The position numbers and the translations under genes were made by a program. Shown here one piece after another: positions 13,337 through 27,860 of a stretch of 64,000 bases of DNA. Each line of letters starts with the position of its first letter. Within the stretch, counting starts at the first letter, position 1. This DNA is from Doris montereyensis (taxonomy: Eukaryota; Mollusca; Gastropoda; Nudibranchia; Dorididae). A model generated the notes under the pieces. That model was not told where the DNA came from. It did not search any database and worked only from the letters and a program-made list of their open reading frames with translations. The stretch spans positions 1 through 64,000 of the forward strand of contig JAXRKP010000252.1 of the NCBI GenBank assembly GCA_037039925.1. Reading direction: 5' to 3'.

Positions 13337-13873
13337 ATTTAAAATTTCCCACATACTAAAATGATCTACAGTTCTATTTTTTTGTTAGGACAGTTAGTCC
13401 TTGTCACACAAATGACAGTAAAGAAGAAAGATTTAGAATAGTGTTTTTCATCTTACAGTTAATCTCAAGCTCATATCATGACCAAAATAATTAAATTGGT
13501 TGAATTTGTTGTTTTTTGGCTACATCATTTCTCCTACATTTTAAATTTCCCACTTACTAAAACGGTGTACAGTTTTGATTTTTCTAGGATAGTTAGTCCT
13601 CAGCTCACAGAAAATGATAAAAAAAAAGATTAAGAATGTTGATTTTCATCTTACAGTTAATCTCAACGTCATGTCATGACTATTAATTAAAATGGTTGAA
13701 TTTGTTGCTTTTTGGCTACATCATTTCTCCTACATTATAAATTTACCACTTACTAAAAACGTTTAGAGTGATGATTTTTCTAGGATATTTAGTCCTCAGC
13801 TCACAGAAAATGATAAACAAAAAAGATTTAAAATGTTGTATTTTATCTTACTGAAAGTTAATCTCAATGGCAT
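13337..13873 (+). repeat. F-subfamily satellite monomers downstream of insert E
   Basis: After E, the satellite resumes with a monomer carrying TTGTTAGGACAGTTAGTCC and two F-like monomers (AGGATAGTTAGTCCTCAG, GAAAATGATAAA). The tract ends at a truncation where F sequence ending CATGACTAA is joined to AGATTTAGAATATTGC of a C-class monomer. The same join is present after E3 and E4, and a related but altered end follows E5. Confidence 0.8.
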
Positions 13874-16725
13874 ATCATGACTAAAGATTTAGAATATTGC
13901 TTTTTGTCTTACAGTTAATCTCAAGCTCATATGTTGACCATTAATTAAAATCGCTAAAATTGTTGTTTTTTGGCTACATCATTTCTCCTATGTTTAAAAT
14001 TTCCCACTTACTAAAACGGTCTAGAGCTCTCAATTTTCTAGGACAATTAGTCTCGGCTCATAGATGACAATAAAAGAATAAGATTTAGAATATTGTTTTT
14101 CATCTTACAGTTAATCTCAAGCTCATATCATGACCATTAATTAAAACGGTTGAATTTGTTTTTTTTTGGCTACATCATTTCTCCTATATTTTAAATTTCT
14201 CACTTACTAAAAAGGTCTCTAGTAATGATTTTTCTAGAACAGTTAGTTCTTAAACTCGGCTCAGATGAAGGTAAAAAGAAAAAGATTTAGAATGTTGTTT
14301 TTCGTCTTACAGTTAATCTCAAGCTCATATCCTGACTGACCATTAATTAAAATGGTTAAATTTGTTGTTTTTTGGCTACATCATTTCTCCTATGTTTAAA
14401 ATTTCCCATTTACTGAAAATGGTCTAGAGCTCTCAATTTTTTAGGATGATTAGTCCTCGCCTCATAGATGATAATAAAAGAATAAGATTTAGAAATTTTT
14501 TCTTCATCTTACAGTTAATCTCAAGCTCATATTATGACCATTAATTAAAATGGTTAAAATTGATGTTTTTTGGCTACATCATTTCTCCTATGTTTAAAAT
14601 TTCCCACTTACTAAAACGGTCTAGAGCTCTCAATTTTGTAGGACAGTTTGATCTTAAATCGCAGATGAAGGTAAAAGAAAAAGATTTAGAATATTGTTTT
14701 TCATCTTACAGTTAATTTCAAGCTCATAACATGACCATTAATTAAAATAGTTAAAATTTTTGTTTTTTGGCTACATCATTTTTCCTATGTTTAAAATTTC
14801 TCACCTACTAAAATAGTCTAGAGCTCTCAATTTTCTAGAACAATTAGTCCTCGGCTCATAGATGACAATAAAAGAATAAGATTTAGAATATTTTTTTTAT
14901 CTTACAGTTAATCTCAAGCTCATATCATGACCATTAATTAAAACGGTTGAATTTGTTGTTTTTTGGCTCGATCATTTCTCCTATATTTTAAATTTCTCAC
15001 TTACTAAAAAGGTCTAGAGTAATGATTTTTCTAGGACAGTTAGTCTTCAGCACACAGATAAGGTTAAAAGAAGAAGATTTAGAATATTGTTTTTCGTCTT
15101 ACAGTTAATCTCAAGCTCATATCATGACCATTAATTAAAATGGTTAAAATTGTTGTTTTTTGGCTACATCATTTCTCCTATGTTTAAAATTTCCCACTTA
15201 CTAAAACGGTCTAGAGATCTCAATTTTCTAGGACAATTAGTCCTCGGCTCATAGATGACAATACAAGAATAAGATTTAGAATATTGTTTTTCATCTTACA
15301 GTTAATCTCAAGCTCATAATATGACCATTAATTAAAACGTTTGAATTTGTGCCTTTTTGGCTACATCATTTCTCCTATGTTTAAAATTTCCCAAATACTA
15401 AAACGGTCTAGAGCTCTCAGTTTTGTAGGTCAGTTAGTTCTTAGAGCGCAGATGAAGGTAAAAGAAAAAAGATTTCGAATATTTTTTTTCATCTTACAGT
15501 TAATCTCAAGCTCATATCATGACCATTAATTAAAATAGTTAAAAGTGTTGTTTTTTGGCTACATCATTTCTCCTATGTTTAAAATTTACCACTTACTAAA
15601 ACGTTCTAGAGCTCTAAATTTTCTAGGACAATTAATCCTCGGCTCATTGATGACAATAAAAGAATAAGATTTAGAATATTGTTTTTCGTCTTACAGTTAA
15701 TCTCAAGCTCATATCATGACAATTAATTAAAATAGTTAAAATTGTTGTTTTTTGGCTACATCATTTCTCCTATGTTTAAAATTTTCACTTACTAAAACGA
15801 TCTAGAGCTCTCATTTTTCGAGGATAATTAGTCCTGGGCTCATAGATGACAATAACAGAATAACATTTGGAATATGTTTTTCATCTTACAGTTAATCTCA
15901 AGCTCATATCCTGACCATTAATTAAAATGGTTAAAATTGTTGTTTTTTGGCTAAATCATTTCTCCTATGTTTAAAATTTCCCACTTACTAAAACGATCTA
16001 AAGCTCCCTATTTTCTAGGAAAATTGGTCCTCGACTGATAGATGACAATAAAAGAATAAGATTTAGAATGTTTCTTTTCATCTTCCAGTTAATCTCAAGC
16101 TCATATCATGACCATTAATTAAAACAGTTGAATTTGTTGCCTTTTTGGCTACATCATTTCTCCTATATTTTAAATTTCTCACTTACTAAAAAGGTCTAGA
16201 GTAATGATTTTTCTAGGACAGTTAGTTTCAGCACACAGATGAGGTTGAAAGAAGAAGATTCATAAGATTTTTTTCGTCTTACAGTTAATCTCAAGCTCAT
16301 ATCATGACCATTAATTAAAATGTTTAAAATTGTTGTTTTTTGGCTACATCATTTCTCATATGTTAAAAATTTCCCACTTACTGAAACGGTCTAGAGTTCT
16401 CACTTTTCTAGGACAATTAATCCTCGGCTCATAGAGTACAATAAAAGAATAAGATTTAGAATTTTTTTTTCATCTTACAGTTAATCTCAAGCTCATATCA
16501 TGACCATTAATTAAAATCGTTAAAATTGTTGTTTTTTGCCTATCATCCTATGTTTAAAATTTCCCCCTTACTAAAATGGTCTAGAGATCTCAATTTTCTA
16601 GGACGATTAGTCCTCGGCTCATAGAAGACAATAAAAAGAATAACATTTAGAAATTTTTTTTCATCTTACAGTTAATCTCAAGCTCATAACATGACCCTTA
16701 ATTAAAATAGTTATAATTTGTGCCT
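13874..16725 (+). repeat. Mixed A/C/D satellite monomers, order not regular
   Basis: About 14-15 monomers belong recognisably to the A, C and D classes, with more private substitutions and small indels than the left HOR. Examples are a 4-base duplication in CCTGACTGACCATTAATT at ~14330 and a shortened GCCTATCATCCTATG box near 16540. No stable HOR order is visible. All monomers keep the same orientation as the rest of the array. Confidence 0.85.
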
Positions 16726-19700
16726 TTTTGGCTACATCATGTCTCCTACATTTTCAATTTTCCACTTAACTAAAACGGTCTAGAGTTCTGATTTTACTAG
16801 GATAGTTAGTCCTCACCTCACAGATAAATATCAACCAAAAAGATTAAGAATGTTAATTTTCATCTTCCAGTGAATCTCAACGTCATATCATGACTAATAA
16901 TTAAATAGGTTGAATTTGTTGCTTTTTAGCTACATCATTTCTCCTACATTTTAATTTCCTACTTACTAAAAAGGTCTAGAGTTCTGATTTTTCTAGGATA
17001 GTTAGTCCTGGCTACATCATTTCTCTACATTTTAAATTTGACTTCCTCAAGAGAAATAAAAATGATAAAAAAAGATTTAGAAGTTGATTTTCATCTTCCA
17101 GATAATCTCAACGTCATATCATGACTAATAATTAAAATTGATTTTGTTGTTTTTTGGCTACATCATTTCTCCTACATTTTAAATTTCCCACTTCCTAAAA
17201 CGGTCTACAGTTCTGATTTTTCTAGGATAGTTAGTCCTCAGCTCACAGAAAATGATAAACAAAAAAGATTTAAAATGTTGATTTTCGTCTTACAGTTAAT
17301 CTCAACGTCATATCATGACTAATAATTAAAAGGGTTGAATTTGTTGCTTTTTGGCTACATCATTTCTCCTACATTTTAAATTTCCCACTTACTAAAAAGG
17401 TCTAGAGTTCTGATTTTTCTAGGATAGTTAGTTTTCAGTTCATATGGTGATCAACAAAAAGATAAATTATGTTGATTTTCATCTAACAGTTAATATCAAC
17501 GTCATATCATGACTAATAATTAAAATCGTTGAATTTGTTGCTTTTTGGCTATATCATTTCTCATACATTTTAAATTTTCGACTTACTAAAAAGGTCTAGA
17601 GCTCTGATTTTTCTAGGATAGTTAGTCCTGAGCTCACAGATGATGATAAACTTACTAAAAAGGTTAAGAATGTTGACCTCACAGATTTAAGAAAAAGATT
17701 TAGAATGTTGATTTTCATCTTCAGTTAATCTCAACGTCATATCATGACTAATAATTAAAATGGTTGAATTTGTTGCTTTTTGGCTACATCATTTCTCCTA
17801 CATTTTAAATTTCCCACTTACTAAAAAGGTCTAGAGTTCTGTTTTTCTAGGATAGTTAGTCCTCAGATCACAGATGATGATAAACAAAAAAGATTAAGAA
17901 TGTTGATTTTCATCTTACAGTTATTCTCAACGTCATATCATGACTAATGGTTAAAATGGTTGAATTTGTTGCCTTTTGGCAACATCATTTCTCCTACATT
18001 TTAAATTTCCCACTTAACTAAAACGGTCTAGAGTTCTGATTTTACTAGGATAGTTAGTCCTCACCTCACAGATAAATATCAACCAAAAAGATTAAGAATG
18101 TTGATTTTCATCTTACAGTTAATCTCAACGTCATATCATGACTAATAATTAAATTGGTTGAATTTGTTGCTTTTTAGCTACATCATTTCTCCTACATTTT
18201 AAATTTCCCACTTACTAAAAAGGTCTAGAGTTCTGATTTTTCTAGGATAGTTAGTTCTCAGCTCACATATTGTGATAAACAAAAAGATTAATTATGTTGA
18301 TTTTCATCTAACAGTTAATATCAACGTCATATCATAACTAATAATTAAAATCGTTGAATTGGTTGCTTTTTGGCTATATCATTTCTCATACATTTTAAAT
18401 TTTCGACTTACTAAAAAGGTCTAGAGCTCTGATTTTTCTAGGATAGTTAGTCCTGAGCTCACAGATGATGATAAACAAAAAGGTTAAGAATGTTGATTTT
18501 CATCTTACAGTTAATCTCAACATCATATCATGACTAAGGATTGAAAAGGTTGAATTTGTTGCTTTTTGGCTAGATCATTTCTCCTACATTTTAAATTTCC
18601 CACTTACTAAAAAGGTCTATAGTTCTGATTTTTCTAGGATAGTTAGTCTTCAGCTCACAGATAAAGATAAATCAATAAGATTTAGAATGTTGTTTTTTAT
18701 CTTACAGTTAATCTCAACGTCATATCATGACTAATAATTAAAATGGTTGAATTTGTTGCTTTTTGGCTACATCATTTCTCCTACATTTTAAATTTCCCAC
18801 TTACTAAAAAGGTCTAGAGTTCTGATTTTTCTAAGATAGTTAGTCCTCAGCTCTCACAGATAAAGATAAAGCAAAAAATTATTTAGAATGTTGATTTTCA
18901 TCTTACAGTTAATCTCAACGTCATATCATGACTAATGATTAAAATGGTTGAATTTGTTGCTTTTTGGCTACATCATTTCTCAATATATTTTAAATTTTTC
19001 CCACTTACTAAAAAAGGTCTAGAGTTCTGATTTTTCTAGGATAGTTAGTCCTCAGCTCACAGATAAAGATAAACGAAAAAGATTTAGAATGTTGATTTTC
19101 ATCTTAAAGTTAATCTCAACGTCATAACATGACTAATAATTAAAATGGTTGAATTTGTTGCTTTTTGGCTACATCATTTCTCCTACATTTTAAATTTCCC
19201 ACTTACTAAAAAGGTCTAGAGTTCTGTTTTTTTCTAGGATAGTTAGTCCTCACCTCACAGAAAATGATAAACAAAAAAGATTTAAAATGTTGATTTTCAT
19301 CTTACAGTTAATCTCAACGTCATATCATGACTAATAATTAAAATGGTTGAATTTGTTGTTTTTGGCTACATCATTTCTCCTACATTTTAAATTTCCCACT
19401 GACTAAAAAGGTCTAGAGTTGTGATTTTTCTAGAATAGTTAGTTCTTAGCTCACAGATGATGATCAACAAAAAAAAGATTAATAATGTTGATTTTCATCT
19501 TACAGTTAATCTCAACGTCATTTCATTACTAATAATTAAAATCGTAGAATTTGTTGCTTTTTGACTACATCATTTCTCCTATATTTTAAATTTCCCACTT
19601 ACTAAAAAGGTCTAGAGTTCTGATTTTTCTAGGATAGTTAGTCCTCAGCTCACAAAAAATGATAAACAAAAAAGATTTAGAATGTTGATTTTCATCTTAC

Positions 19701-20098
19701 AGTTAATCTCAACGTCATATCATGACTAATAATTAAAATGGTTGAATTTATTGCTTTTTGGCTACATTATTTCTCCTACATTTCAAATTTCCCACTTACT
19801 AAAAACGTCTAGAGTTACGATTTTTATAGGATATTTAGTCCTCAGCTTACATATGATGATAAACGAAAAAGATTTCGAATGTTGATTTTCAGCTTACAGT
19901 TAATCTCAACGTCATATCATGACTAATAATTAAGTTGGTTGAATTTGTTGCTTTTTGGCTACATCATTTCTCCTACATTTTAAATTTCCCACTTACTAAA
20001 ACGGTCTAGAGTTCTGATTTTCTAAGATAGTTAGTCCTCAGCTTACAGATGATGAATGTAAAGAAAAAAGATTTAGAACATCAATTTTCCTCTTACAG
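16726..20098 (+). repeat. F-subfamily satellite block (about 17 monomers)
   Basis: These monomers are set apart by CAACGTCATATCATGAC followed by TAATAATTAAAATGG, by CTACATTTTAAATTTCCC, by GTCTAGAGTTCTGATTTTTC, and by AGGATAGTTAGTCC where A-D classes have AGGACAGTT or AGGACAATT. The period is ~193-200 bp. Local shuffling is present, for example a short inserted repeat of CTACATCATTTCTC near 17010 and a scrambled segment near 17650-17700. The block ends in insert E copy 2. Confidence 0.88.
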
Positions 20099-20294
20099 CT
20101 GTGGTGCCATGCATGAACATAATCTCTTGTTTCCTCAATATTCATGTATATAAGGCTTAAAAAGGTCTTTCTGCTTTTTCTGTGTCAAATTAGGGAAATA
20201 ACGAAGGCATATTTTTTATTAGTGATGATTTTTACTACTAGCAGTTTTTGCAATCACATAATTCCATGAACCTAATATCCCACATGTTCAAGAT
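20099..20294 (+). repeat. Insert E, copy 2
   Basis: It enters after TCTTACAG with CTGTGGTGCCATGCATGAAC and retains TATATAAGG at ~20147-20155. It differs from the other copies by GGCTTAAAAAGGTC after the TATA box, and by losing part of the second CCATGCATGAAC motif (CCATGAACC). It is embedded in F monomers, so E is not restricted to the A-D HOR. Confidence 0.78.
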
Positions 20295-21534
20295 TTTAAA
20301 ATTTCCCACTTACTAAAATGATCTACAGTTCTGATTTTTCTAGGATAGTTAGTCCTTGTCTCACAGATGACAGTAAAGAAAAAGATTTAGAAGAGTGTTT
20401 TCATCTTACAGTTAATCTCAACGTCATATCATGACCATTAATTAAATTGGTTGAATTTGTTGCTTTTTGGCTACATCATTTCTCCTACATTTTAAATTTC
20501 CCACTTACTAAAACGGTCTAGAGTTCTGATTTTTTTCTAGGATAGTTAGTCCTCACCTCACAGATAAAGATAAACAAAAAAGATTTAGAATGTTGATTTT
20601 CATCTTACAGTTAATCTCAACGTCATATCATGACTAATAATTAAAATGGTTGAATTTGTTGCTTTTTGGCTACATCATTTCTCCTACATTTTAAATTTCC
20701 CACTTACTAAAAACGGTCTAGAGTTCTGATTTTTCTAGGATAGTTAGTCCTCAGCTCACAGATAAAGATAAACTAAAAAAAAAGATTTAGAATGAATGTT
20801 CTGATTTTTCTAGGATATTTAGTCCTCAGCTTACACATGATATAAACCAAAAAGATTTAGATTTAGAATGTTGATTTTCATCTTACAGTTAATCTCAACG
20901 TCATATCATGACTAATAATTAAATTGGTTGAATTTGTTGCTTTTTGGCTACATCATTTCTCTACATTTTAAATTTCCCACTTACTAAAAGGTCTAGAGTT
21001 CTGATTTTTCTAGGATAGTTAGTCCTCAGCTTACAGATGATGTAAAACAAAAAAGATTTAGAATGTTGATTTTCATCTTACAGTTAATCTCAACGTCATA
21101 TCATGACTAATAATTAAAATGGTTGAATTTGTTGCTTTTTGGCTACATCATTTCTCCTACATTTTAAATTTCCCACTTACTAAAAAGGTCTAAAGTTCTG
21201 ATTTTTCTAGGATAGTTAGTCCTCAGCTCACAGAAAACAAAAAAGATTTAGAATGTTGATTTTCATCTTACAGTTAATCTCAACGTCATATCATGACTAA
21301 TAATTAAAATGGTTGAATTTTTGCTTTTTGGCTACATCATTTCTCCTACATTTTAAATTTCCCACTTACTAAAACGGTCTAGAGTTCTGATTTTTCTAGG
21401 ATAGTTAGTCGTCAGCTAACAGATGATGATAAAAAAAAAGATTTAGAATGGTGATTTTCATCTTACAATTAATCTCAATGTCATATCATGACTAATAATT
21501 AAAACATCAATTTTCATTTTACAGATGCCATGCA
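20295..21534 (+). repeat. F-subfamily satellite monomers between E2 and E3
   Basis: About six F monomers. One, at ~20770-20880, is interrupted by an internal partial duplication with two copies of the GATTTTTCTAGGAT box about 70 bp apart. The tract ends abruptly at ~21500, where TAATAATTAAAA joins ACATCAATTTTCATTTTACAG. The monomer that precedes E in copies 1, 4, 5 and 6 is deleted here. Confidence 0.82.
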
Positions 21535-21718
21535 TGAACATAATCCTTTTTTCCTCTCAATATTACCATGTATATAAGGCTTCCTTCTACTTTATTTTGT
21601 GTCAAATCAAGGGAAATAACGAAGGCATATTTTTGTATCAGTGATGGTTTTTACTACTAGCCTCCAGTTGCAATCACATAATTCCATGCATGAACCCGAT
21701 AACCCACATGTTCAAGAT
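21535..21718 (+). repeat. Insert E, copy 3 (short left end)
   Basis: Same element as copy 1, lacking GTGGT at the left (ACAGATGCCATGCATGAAC). It keeps TATATAAGG at ~21571-21579, the AAGGGAAATAACG motif and both CCATGCATGAAC motifs. Confidence 0.78.
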
Positions 21719-22256
21719 ATTTAAAATTTCCACTTACTAAAATAATCTACAGCTCTATTTTTTTGTTAGGACAGTTAGTCCTTGTCACACAAATGACAGT
21801 AAAGAAAAAAGATTTAGAATAGTGTTTTTCATCTTACAGTTAATCTCAAGTTCATATCATGATCATTAATTAAATTGGTTGAATTTGTTGCTTTTTGGCT
21901 ACATCATTTCTCCTACATTTTAAATTTCCCACTTACTAAAACGGTGTACTGATTTTTTGATTTTTCTAGGATAGTTAGTCCTCAGCTCACAGAAAATGAT
22001 AAACAAAAAAGATTTAGAATGTTGATTTTCAGCTTACAGTTAATCTCAACGTCATGTCATGACTAATAATTAAAATGGTTGAATTTGTTGCTTTTTGGCT
22101 ACATCATTTCTCCTACATTTTAAATTTACCACTTACTAAAAACGTCTAGAGTTATGATTTTTATAGGATATTTAGTCCTCAGCTCACAGAAAATGATAAA
22201 CAAAAAAGATTTAAAATGTTGTATTTAATCTTACAGTTAATCTCAATGGCATATCA
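21719..22256 (+). repeat. F-subfamily monomers downstream of E3
   Basis: The monomer order matches the segment after E1: a TTGTTAGGACAGTTAGTCC monomer, an F monomer with ACGGTGTAC, an F monomer with TTTACCACTTACTAAAAACG and TATAGGATATTTAGTCC, then the truncation CATGACTAA joined to AGATTTAGAATATTGC at 22256. This supports common descent of the whole E-F segment by segmental amplification. Confidence 0.82.
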
Positions 22257-25200
22257 TGACTAAAGATTTAGAATATTGCTTTTCGTCTTAAGTTAATCTC
22301 AAGCTCATATGTTGACCATTAATTAAAATCGCTAAAATTGTTGTTTTTGGCTACATCATTTCTCCTATGTTTAAAATTTCCCACTTACTAAAACGGTCTA
22401 GAGCTCTCAATTTTCTAGGACAATTAGTCCTCGTCTCATAGACAACAATAAAAGAATAAGATTTAGAATATTTTTTTTCATCTTACAGTTAATCTCAAGC
22501 TCATATCATGACCATTAATTAAAACGGTTGAATTTTGTTCCTTTTTGGCTACATCATTTCTCCTATATTATAAATTTCTCACTTACTAAAAAGGTCTTAA
22601 GTAATGATTTTTCTAGAACAGTTAGTCCTGAGCTCACAGATGAGGTTAAAAGAAGAAGATTTAGAATATTTCTTTTCGTCTTACAGTTAATCTCAAGCTC
22701 ATACCATGACCATTAATTAAAATGGTTAAAATTGTTGTTTTTTGGCCACATCATTTCTCCTATGTTTAAAATTTCCCACTTACTAAAACGGTCTAGAGCT
22801 CTCAATTTTCTAGGACAATTAGCCCATTGACTCCTAGATGACAATAAAAGAATAAGATTTAGAATATTTTTTTCGTCTTACAGTTAATCTCAAGCTCATA
22901 TCATGACCATTAATTAAAACAGTTGAATTTGTGCCTTTTTGGCTACATCATTTCTCCTATATTTTAAATTTCTCACTTACTAAAAAAGTCTACAGTAATG
23001 ATTTTTCTAGGACAGTTAGTCCTGAGCTCACAGATGAGGTGAAAAGAAGAAGATTTAGAATATTGTTTTTCATCTTACAGTTAATCTAAAGCACATAACA
23101 TGACCATTAATTAAAATAGTTAATTTTTTTGTTTTTTGGCTACATCATTTCTCCTATGTTTAAAATTTCCCACTTACTAAAACGGTCTAGAGCTCTCATT
23201 TTTTTTCTAGGCTAATTAGTCCTCTGCTCATAGATGACAATCACAGAAAGAATAAGATTTAGAATTATTTTTTTCATCTTACAGTTAATCTCATAGCTCC
23301 TAAAATATTTTAAATTTCTATGTTTCACTTACTAAAAAGGTCTAGAGTAATGATTTTTCTAGGACAGTTAGTTCTCTGCTCACAGATGAGGTTAAAAGAA
23401 GAAGATTTAGAATATTGTTTTTCGTCTTACAGTTAATCTCAAGCTCATACCATGACCATTAATTAAAATAGTTAAAATTGTTGTTTTTTGGCTACATCAT
23501 TTCTCCTATGTTTAAAATTTCCCACTTACTAAAACGGTCTAGAGCTCTCAATTTTCTAGGACAATTAGTCCTCGGCTCATAGATGACAATAAAAGAATAA
23601 GATTTAGAATATTTTTTTTCATCTTACAGTTAATCTCAAGCTCATATCATGACCATTAATTAAAATGGTTAAAATTGTTGTTTTTTGGCTACATCATTTC
23701 TCCTAGGTTTAAAATTTCCCACTTACTAAAACGATCTAAAGCTCCCTATTTTCTAGGAAAATTAGTCCTCGGCTCATAGATGACAATAACAGAATAAGTT
23801 TTAGAATGTTTCTTTTCATCTTACAGTTAATCTCAAGCTCATATCATGACCATTAATTAAAACGGTTGAATTTGTGCCTTTTTGGCTACATCATTTCTCC
23901 TATATTTTAAATTTCTCACTTACTAAAAAGGTCTAAAATAATGATTTTTCTAGGACAGTTAGTCCTTAGCTCACAGATGAGGTTAAAAGAAGAAGATTTA
24001 GAATATTTCTTTTCATCTTACAGTTAATCTCAAGCTCATATCCTGACCATTAATTAAAATGGTTAAAATTGTTGTTTTTTGGCTACATCATTTCTCCTAT
24101 ATTTTAAATTTCATTGATCATTAAAAGGTCTAGAGTAATGATTTTTCTAGGACAGTTAGTCCTCAGCTCACAGATGAGGTTAAAAGAAGAAGATTTAGAG
24201 AATTGTTTTTCGTCTTACAGTTAATCTCAAGCTCATATCATGACCATTAATTAAAATGGTTAAAATTGTTGTTTTTTGCCTACATCATTTCTCCTAGGTT
24301 TAAAATTTGCCACTAACTAAAACGGTCTAGAGCTCTCAATTTTCTAGGACAATTAGTCCTCGGCTCATAGATGACAATAAAAGAATAAGATTTAGAATAT
24401 TTTTTTCATCTTACAGTTAATCTCAAGCTCATATGATGACCATTAATTAAAATGGTTAAAATTTGTTGTTTTTTGGCAACATCATTTCTCCTATGTTTAA
24501 AATTTCCCACTGACTAAAACGGTCTAGAGCTCTCAATTTTCTAGGACAATTAGATCTCGGCTCATAAATGACAATAAAAGAATAAGATTTCGGATATTTT
24601 TTTTCATCTTACAGTTAATCTCAAACTCATATCATGACCATTAATTAAAACGGTTGAATTTGTGCCTTTTTGGCTACATCATTTCTCCTATATTTTAAAT
24701 TTCTCTGTTACTAAAAAGGTCTAGAGTAATGATTTTTCTAGGACAGTTACTCCTCAGCTCACAGATGAGGTTAAAAGGAGAAGATTTAGAATATTGCTTT
24801 TCGTCTTACAGTTAATCTCAAGCTCATATGATGACCATTAATTAAAATCGTTAAAATTGTTGTTTTTTAGCTACATCTTTTCTCCTATGTTTAAAATTTC
24901 CCACTTACTAAAACGGTCTAGAGCTCTCAATTTTCTAGGACAATTAGTCCTCTGCACATAGATGACAATAAAAGAATATGATTTAGAATTTTTTTTATCT
25001 TAGAGATAATCTCAAGCTGATATGATGACCATTAATTAAAACGGTTGAATTTGTGACTTTTTGGCTCCTCATTTCTCCTATATTTTAAATTTCTCACTTA
25101 CTAAAACGGTCTAGAGTAATGAATTTTCTAGGACAGTTAGTCCTCAGCTCACAGATGAGATTAAAAGAAGAAGATTTAGAAAATTGTTTTTCATCTTACA

Positions 25201-27860
25201 GTTAATCTCAAGCTCATATCATGACCATTAATTAAAATGGTTAAAATTTTTGTTTTTTGCCCACATCATTTCTCCTATGTTTAAAATTTTCCACTTACTA
25301 AAACGATCTAGAGCTCTCAATTTTCTAGGACAATTAGTCCTCGCCTCTAGGCAATAAAAGAATAAGATTTAGAATATTTTTTTTCATCTTACAGTTAATC
25401 TCAAGCTCATATCATGACTATTAATTAAAACGGTTGAATTTGTGCCTTTTTGGCTACATCATTTCTCCTATATTTTAAATTTCTCACTTATCAAAAAATG
25501 TCTAGAGTAATGATTTTTCTAGGACAGTTAGTCCTCAGCTCACAGATGAGGTTAAAAGAAGAAGATTTAGAATATTGTTTTTCGTCTTACAGTTAATCTC
25601 AAGCTCATATGATGACCATTAATTAAAATCGCTCAAAATTGTCGTTTTTTGGCTACATCATTTCTCCTATGTTTAAAATTTCCCATTTACTAAAATGGTC
25701 TAGAGCTCTCAATTTTCTAGGACAATTAGTCCTCGGCTCATAGATGACAATAAAAGAATAAGATTTAGAATTATGAAAAATTGTTAAAATTGTTGTTTTT
25801 TTGGCTACATCATTTCTCCTAGGTTTAAAATTTCCCATTTACTAAAATGGTCTAGAGCTCTCAATTTTCTAGGATGATTAGTCCTCGCCTCATAGATGGC
25901 AATAAAAGAATAAGATTTAGAATTTTTTTTTCATCTTACAGTTAGTCTCAAGCTCATATCATGACCATTAATTAAAATGGTTAAAATTGATGTTTTTTGG
26001 CCACATCATTACTTACTAAAAGGTCTAGAGCTCTCAATTATTTTGTAGGACAGTTCGATCTTAGATCGCAGATGAAGGTAAAAGAAAAAGATTTAGAATA
26101 TTGTTTTTCATCTTACAGTTAATCTCAAGCTCATATCATGACCATTAATTAAAATAGTTAAAATTGTTGTTTTTTGGCTACATCATTTCTCCTATGTTTA
26201 AAATTTCCCACTTACTAAAACGGTCTAGAGCTCTCAATTTTTGAGGACAATTAGTCCTCGGCTCATAGATGACAATAAAAGAATAAGATTTAGAATATTT
26301 GTTTTTCATCTTACAGTTAATCTCAAACTCATATCATGACCATTAATTAAAATGGTTAAAATTTTGTTTTTTGGCTACATCATTTCTCCTATATTTTAAA
26401 TACTAAAAAGGTCTAGAGTAATGATTTTTCTAGGACAGTTAGTCCTCACTCACAGATGAGGTTAAAAGAAGAAGATTTAGAATATTGTTTTTTGTCTTAC
26501 AGTTAATGTCATGCTCATAACATGACCATTAATTTATATAGTTAAAATTGTTGTTTTTTGGCTACATCATTTCTCCTATGTTTAAAATTTCCCACTTACT
26601 AAAACGATCTAAGCTCTCAATTTTCTAGGACAATTAGTCCTGGGCTCATAGATGACATTAAAAGAATAAGATTTAGAATTATTTTTTTCATTTACAGTTA
26701 ATCTCAAGCTCATATCATGACCATTAATTAAAATGGTTAAGATTGTTGTTTTTTGGCTACATCATTTCTCCTATGTTTAAAATTTCACACTTACTAAAAC
26801 GGTCTAGAGCTCTCACTTTTCTAGGACAATTAGTCCTCGGCTCATAGATGACAATAAAAGAATAAGATTTAGAATATTTTTTTCATCTTACAGTTAATCT
26901 CAAGCTCATATCATGACCATTAATTAAAACGGTTGAATTGGTGCCTTTTTCGGCTACATCATTTCTCCTATATTTTAAATTTCTCACTTACTAAAAAGGT
27001 CTACAGTAATGATTTTTCTAGGACAGTTAGTCCTCTGCTCACAGATGAGGTTAAAAGAAGAAGATTGAGAATAATTCTTTTAGTCTTACAGTTAATCTCA
27101 AGCTCATACCATGACCATTAATTAAAATGGTTAAAATTGTTGTTTTTTGGCTACATCATTTCTCATATGTTTAAAATTTACCACTTACTAAAACGGTCTA
27201 GAGCTCTCAATTTTGTAGGACAGTTAGATCTTAGACAGCAGATGAAGGTAAAAGAAAAAGATTTAGGATATTATTTTCCATCTTACAGTTAATCTCAAGC
27301 TCATAACATGACCATTAATTAAAATAGTTAAAATTTTTCTTTTTTGGCTACATCATTTCACCTATGTTTAAAATTTTCCACTTACTAAAACGGTTTAGAG
27401 CTCTTAATTTTCTAGGACAATTAGTCCTCGGCTCATTGATGACAATTCAAAGAATAAGATTTAGAATATTTTTTTCGTCTTACAGTTAATCTCATGCTCA
27501 TAATATGACCATTAATTAAAATAGTTAAAATTGCACCTTTTTGGCTACATCATTTCTCCTATGTTTAAAATTTCCCACTTACTAAAACTATCTAGAGCTC
27601 TCATTTTTCGAGGATAAATAGTCCTCGGCTCATAGATGACAATAACAGAATAAGATTTATAATATTTTTTTCATCTTACAGCTAATCTCAAGCTCATATC
27701 CTGACCATTAATTAAAATGGTTAAAATTGTTGTTTTTTGGCTACATCATTTCTCCCACTTAGTAAAACAATCTAAAGTTCTCAATTTTCTAGGACAATTA
27801 TTCCTCGGCTCATAGATGACAATAAAAGAATAAGATTGAGAATATTGATTTTCATCTTAC
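22257..27860 (+). repeat. Mixed A/C/D satellite tract, decayed HOR
   Basis: About 28 monomers, mostly alternating C-like (GGTCTAGAGTAATGATTTTTC) and D-like (GACAATTAGTCCTCGGCTC), with scattered A-like copies (GATCGCAGATGAAGG). Several are internally deleted: near 23290-23330 the CATATCATGACC segment is lost, near 25775 a monomer stops at GAATTATG and restarts, and near 26000 one lacks the TTTAAAATTTCCC box. There is no regular 12-mer period. Confidence 0.85.
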
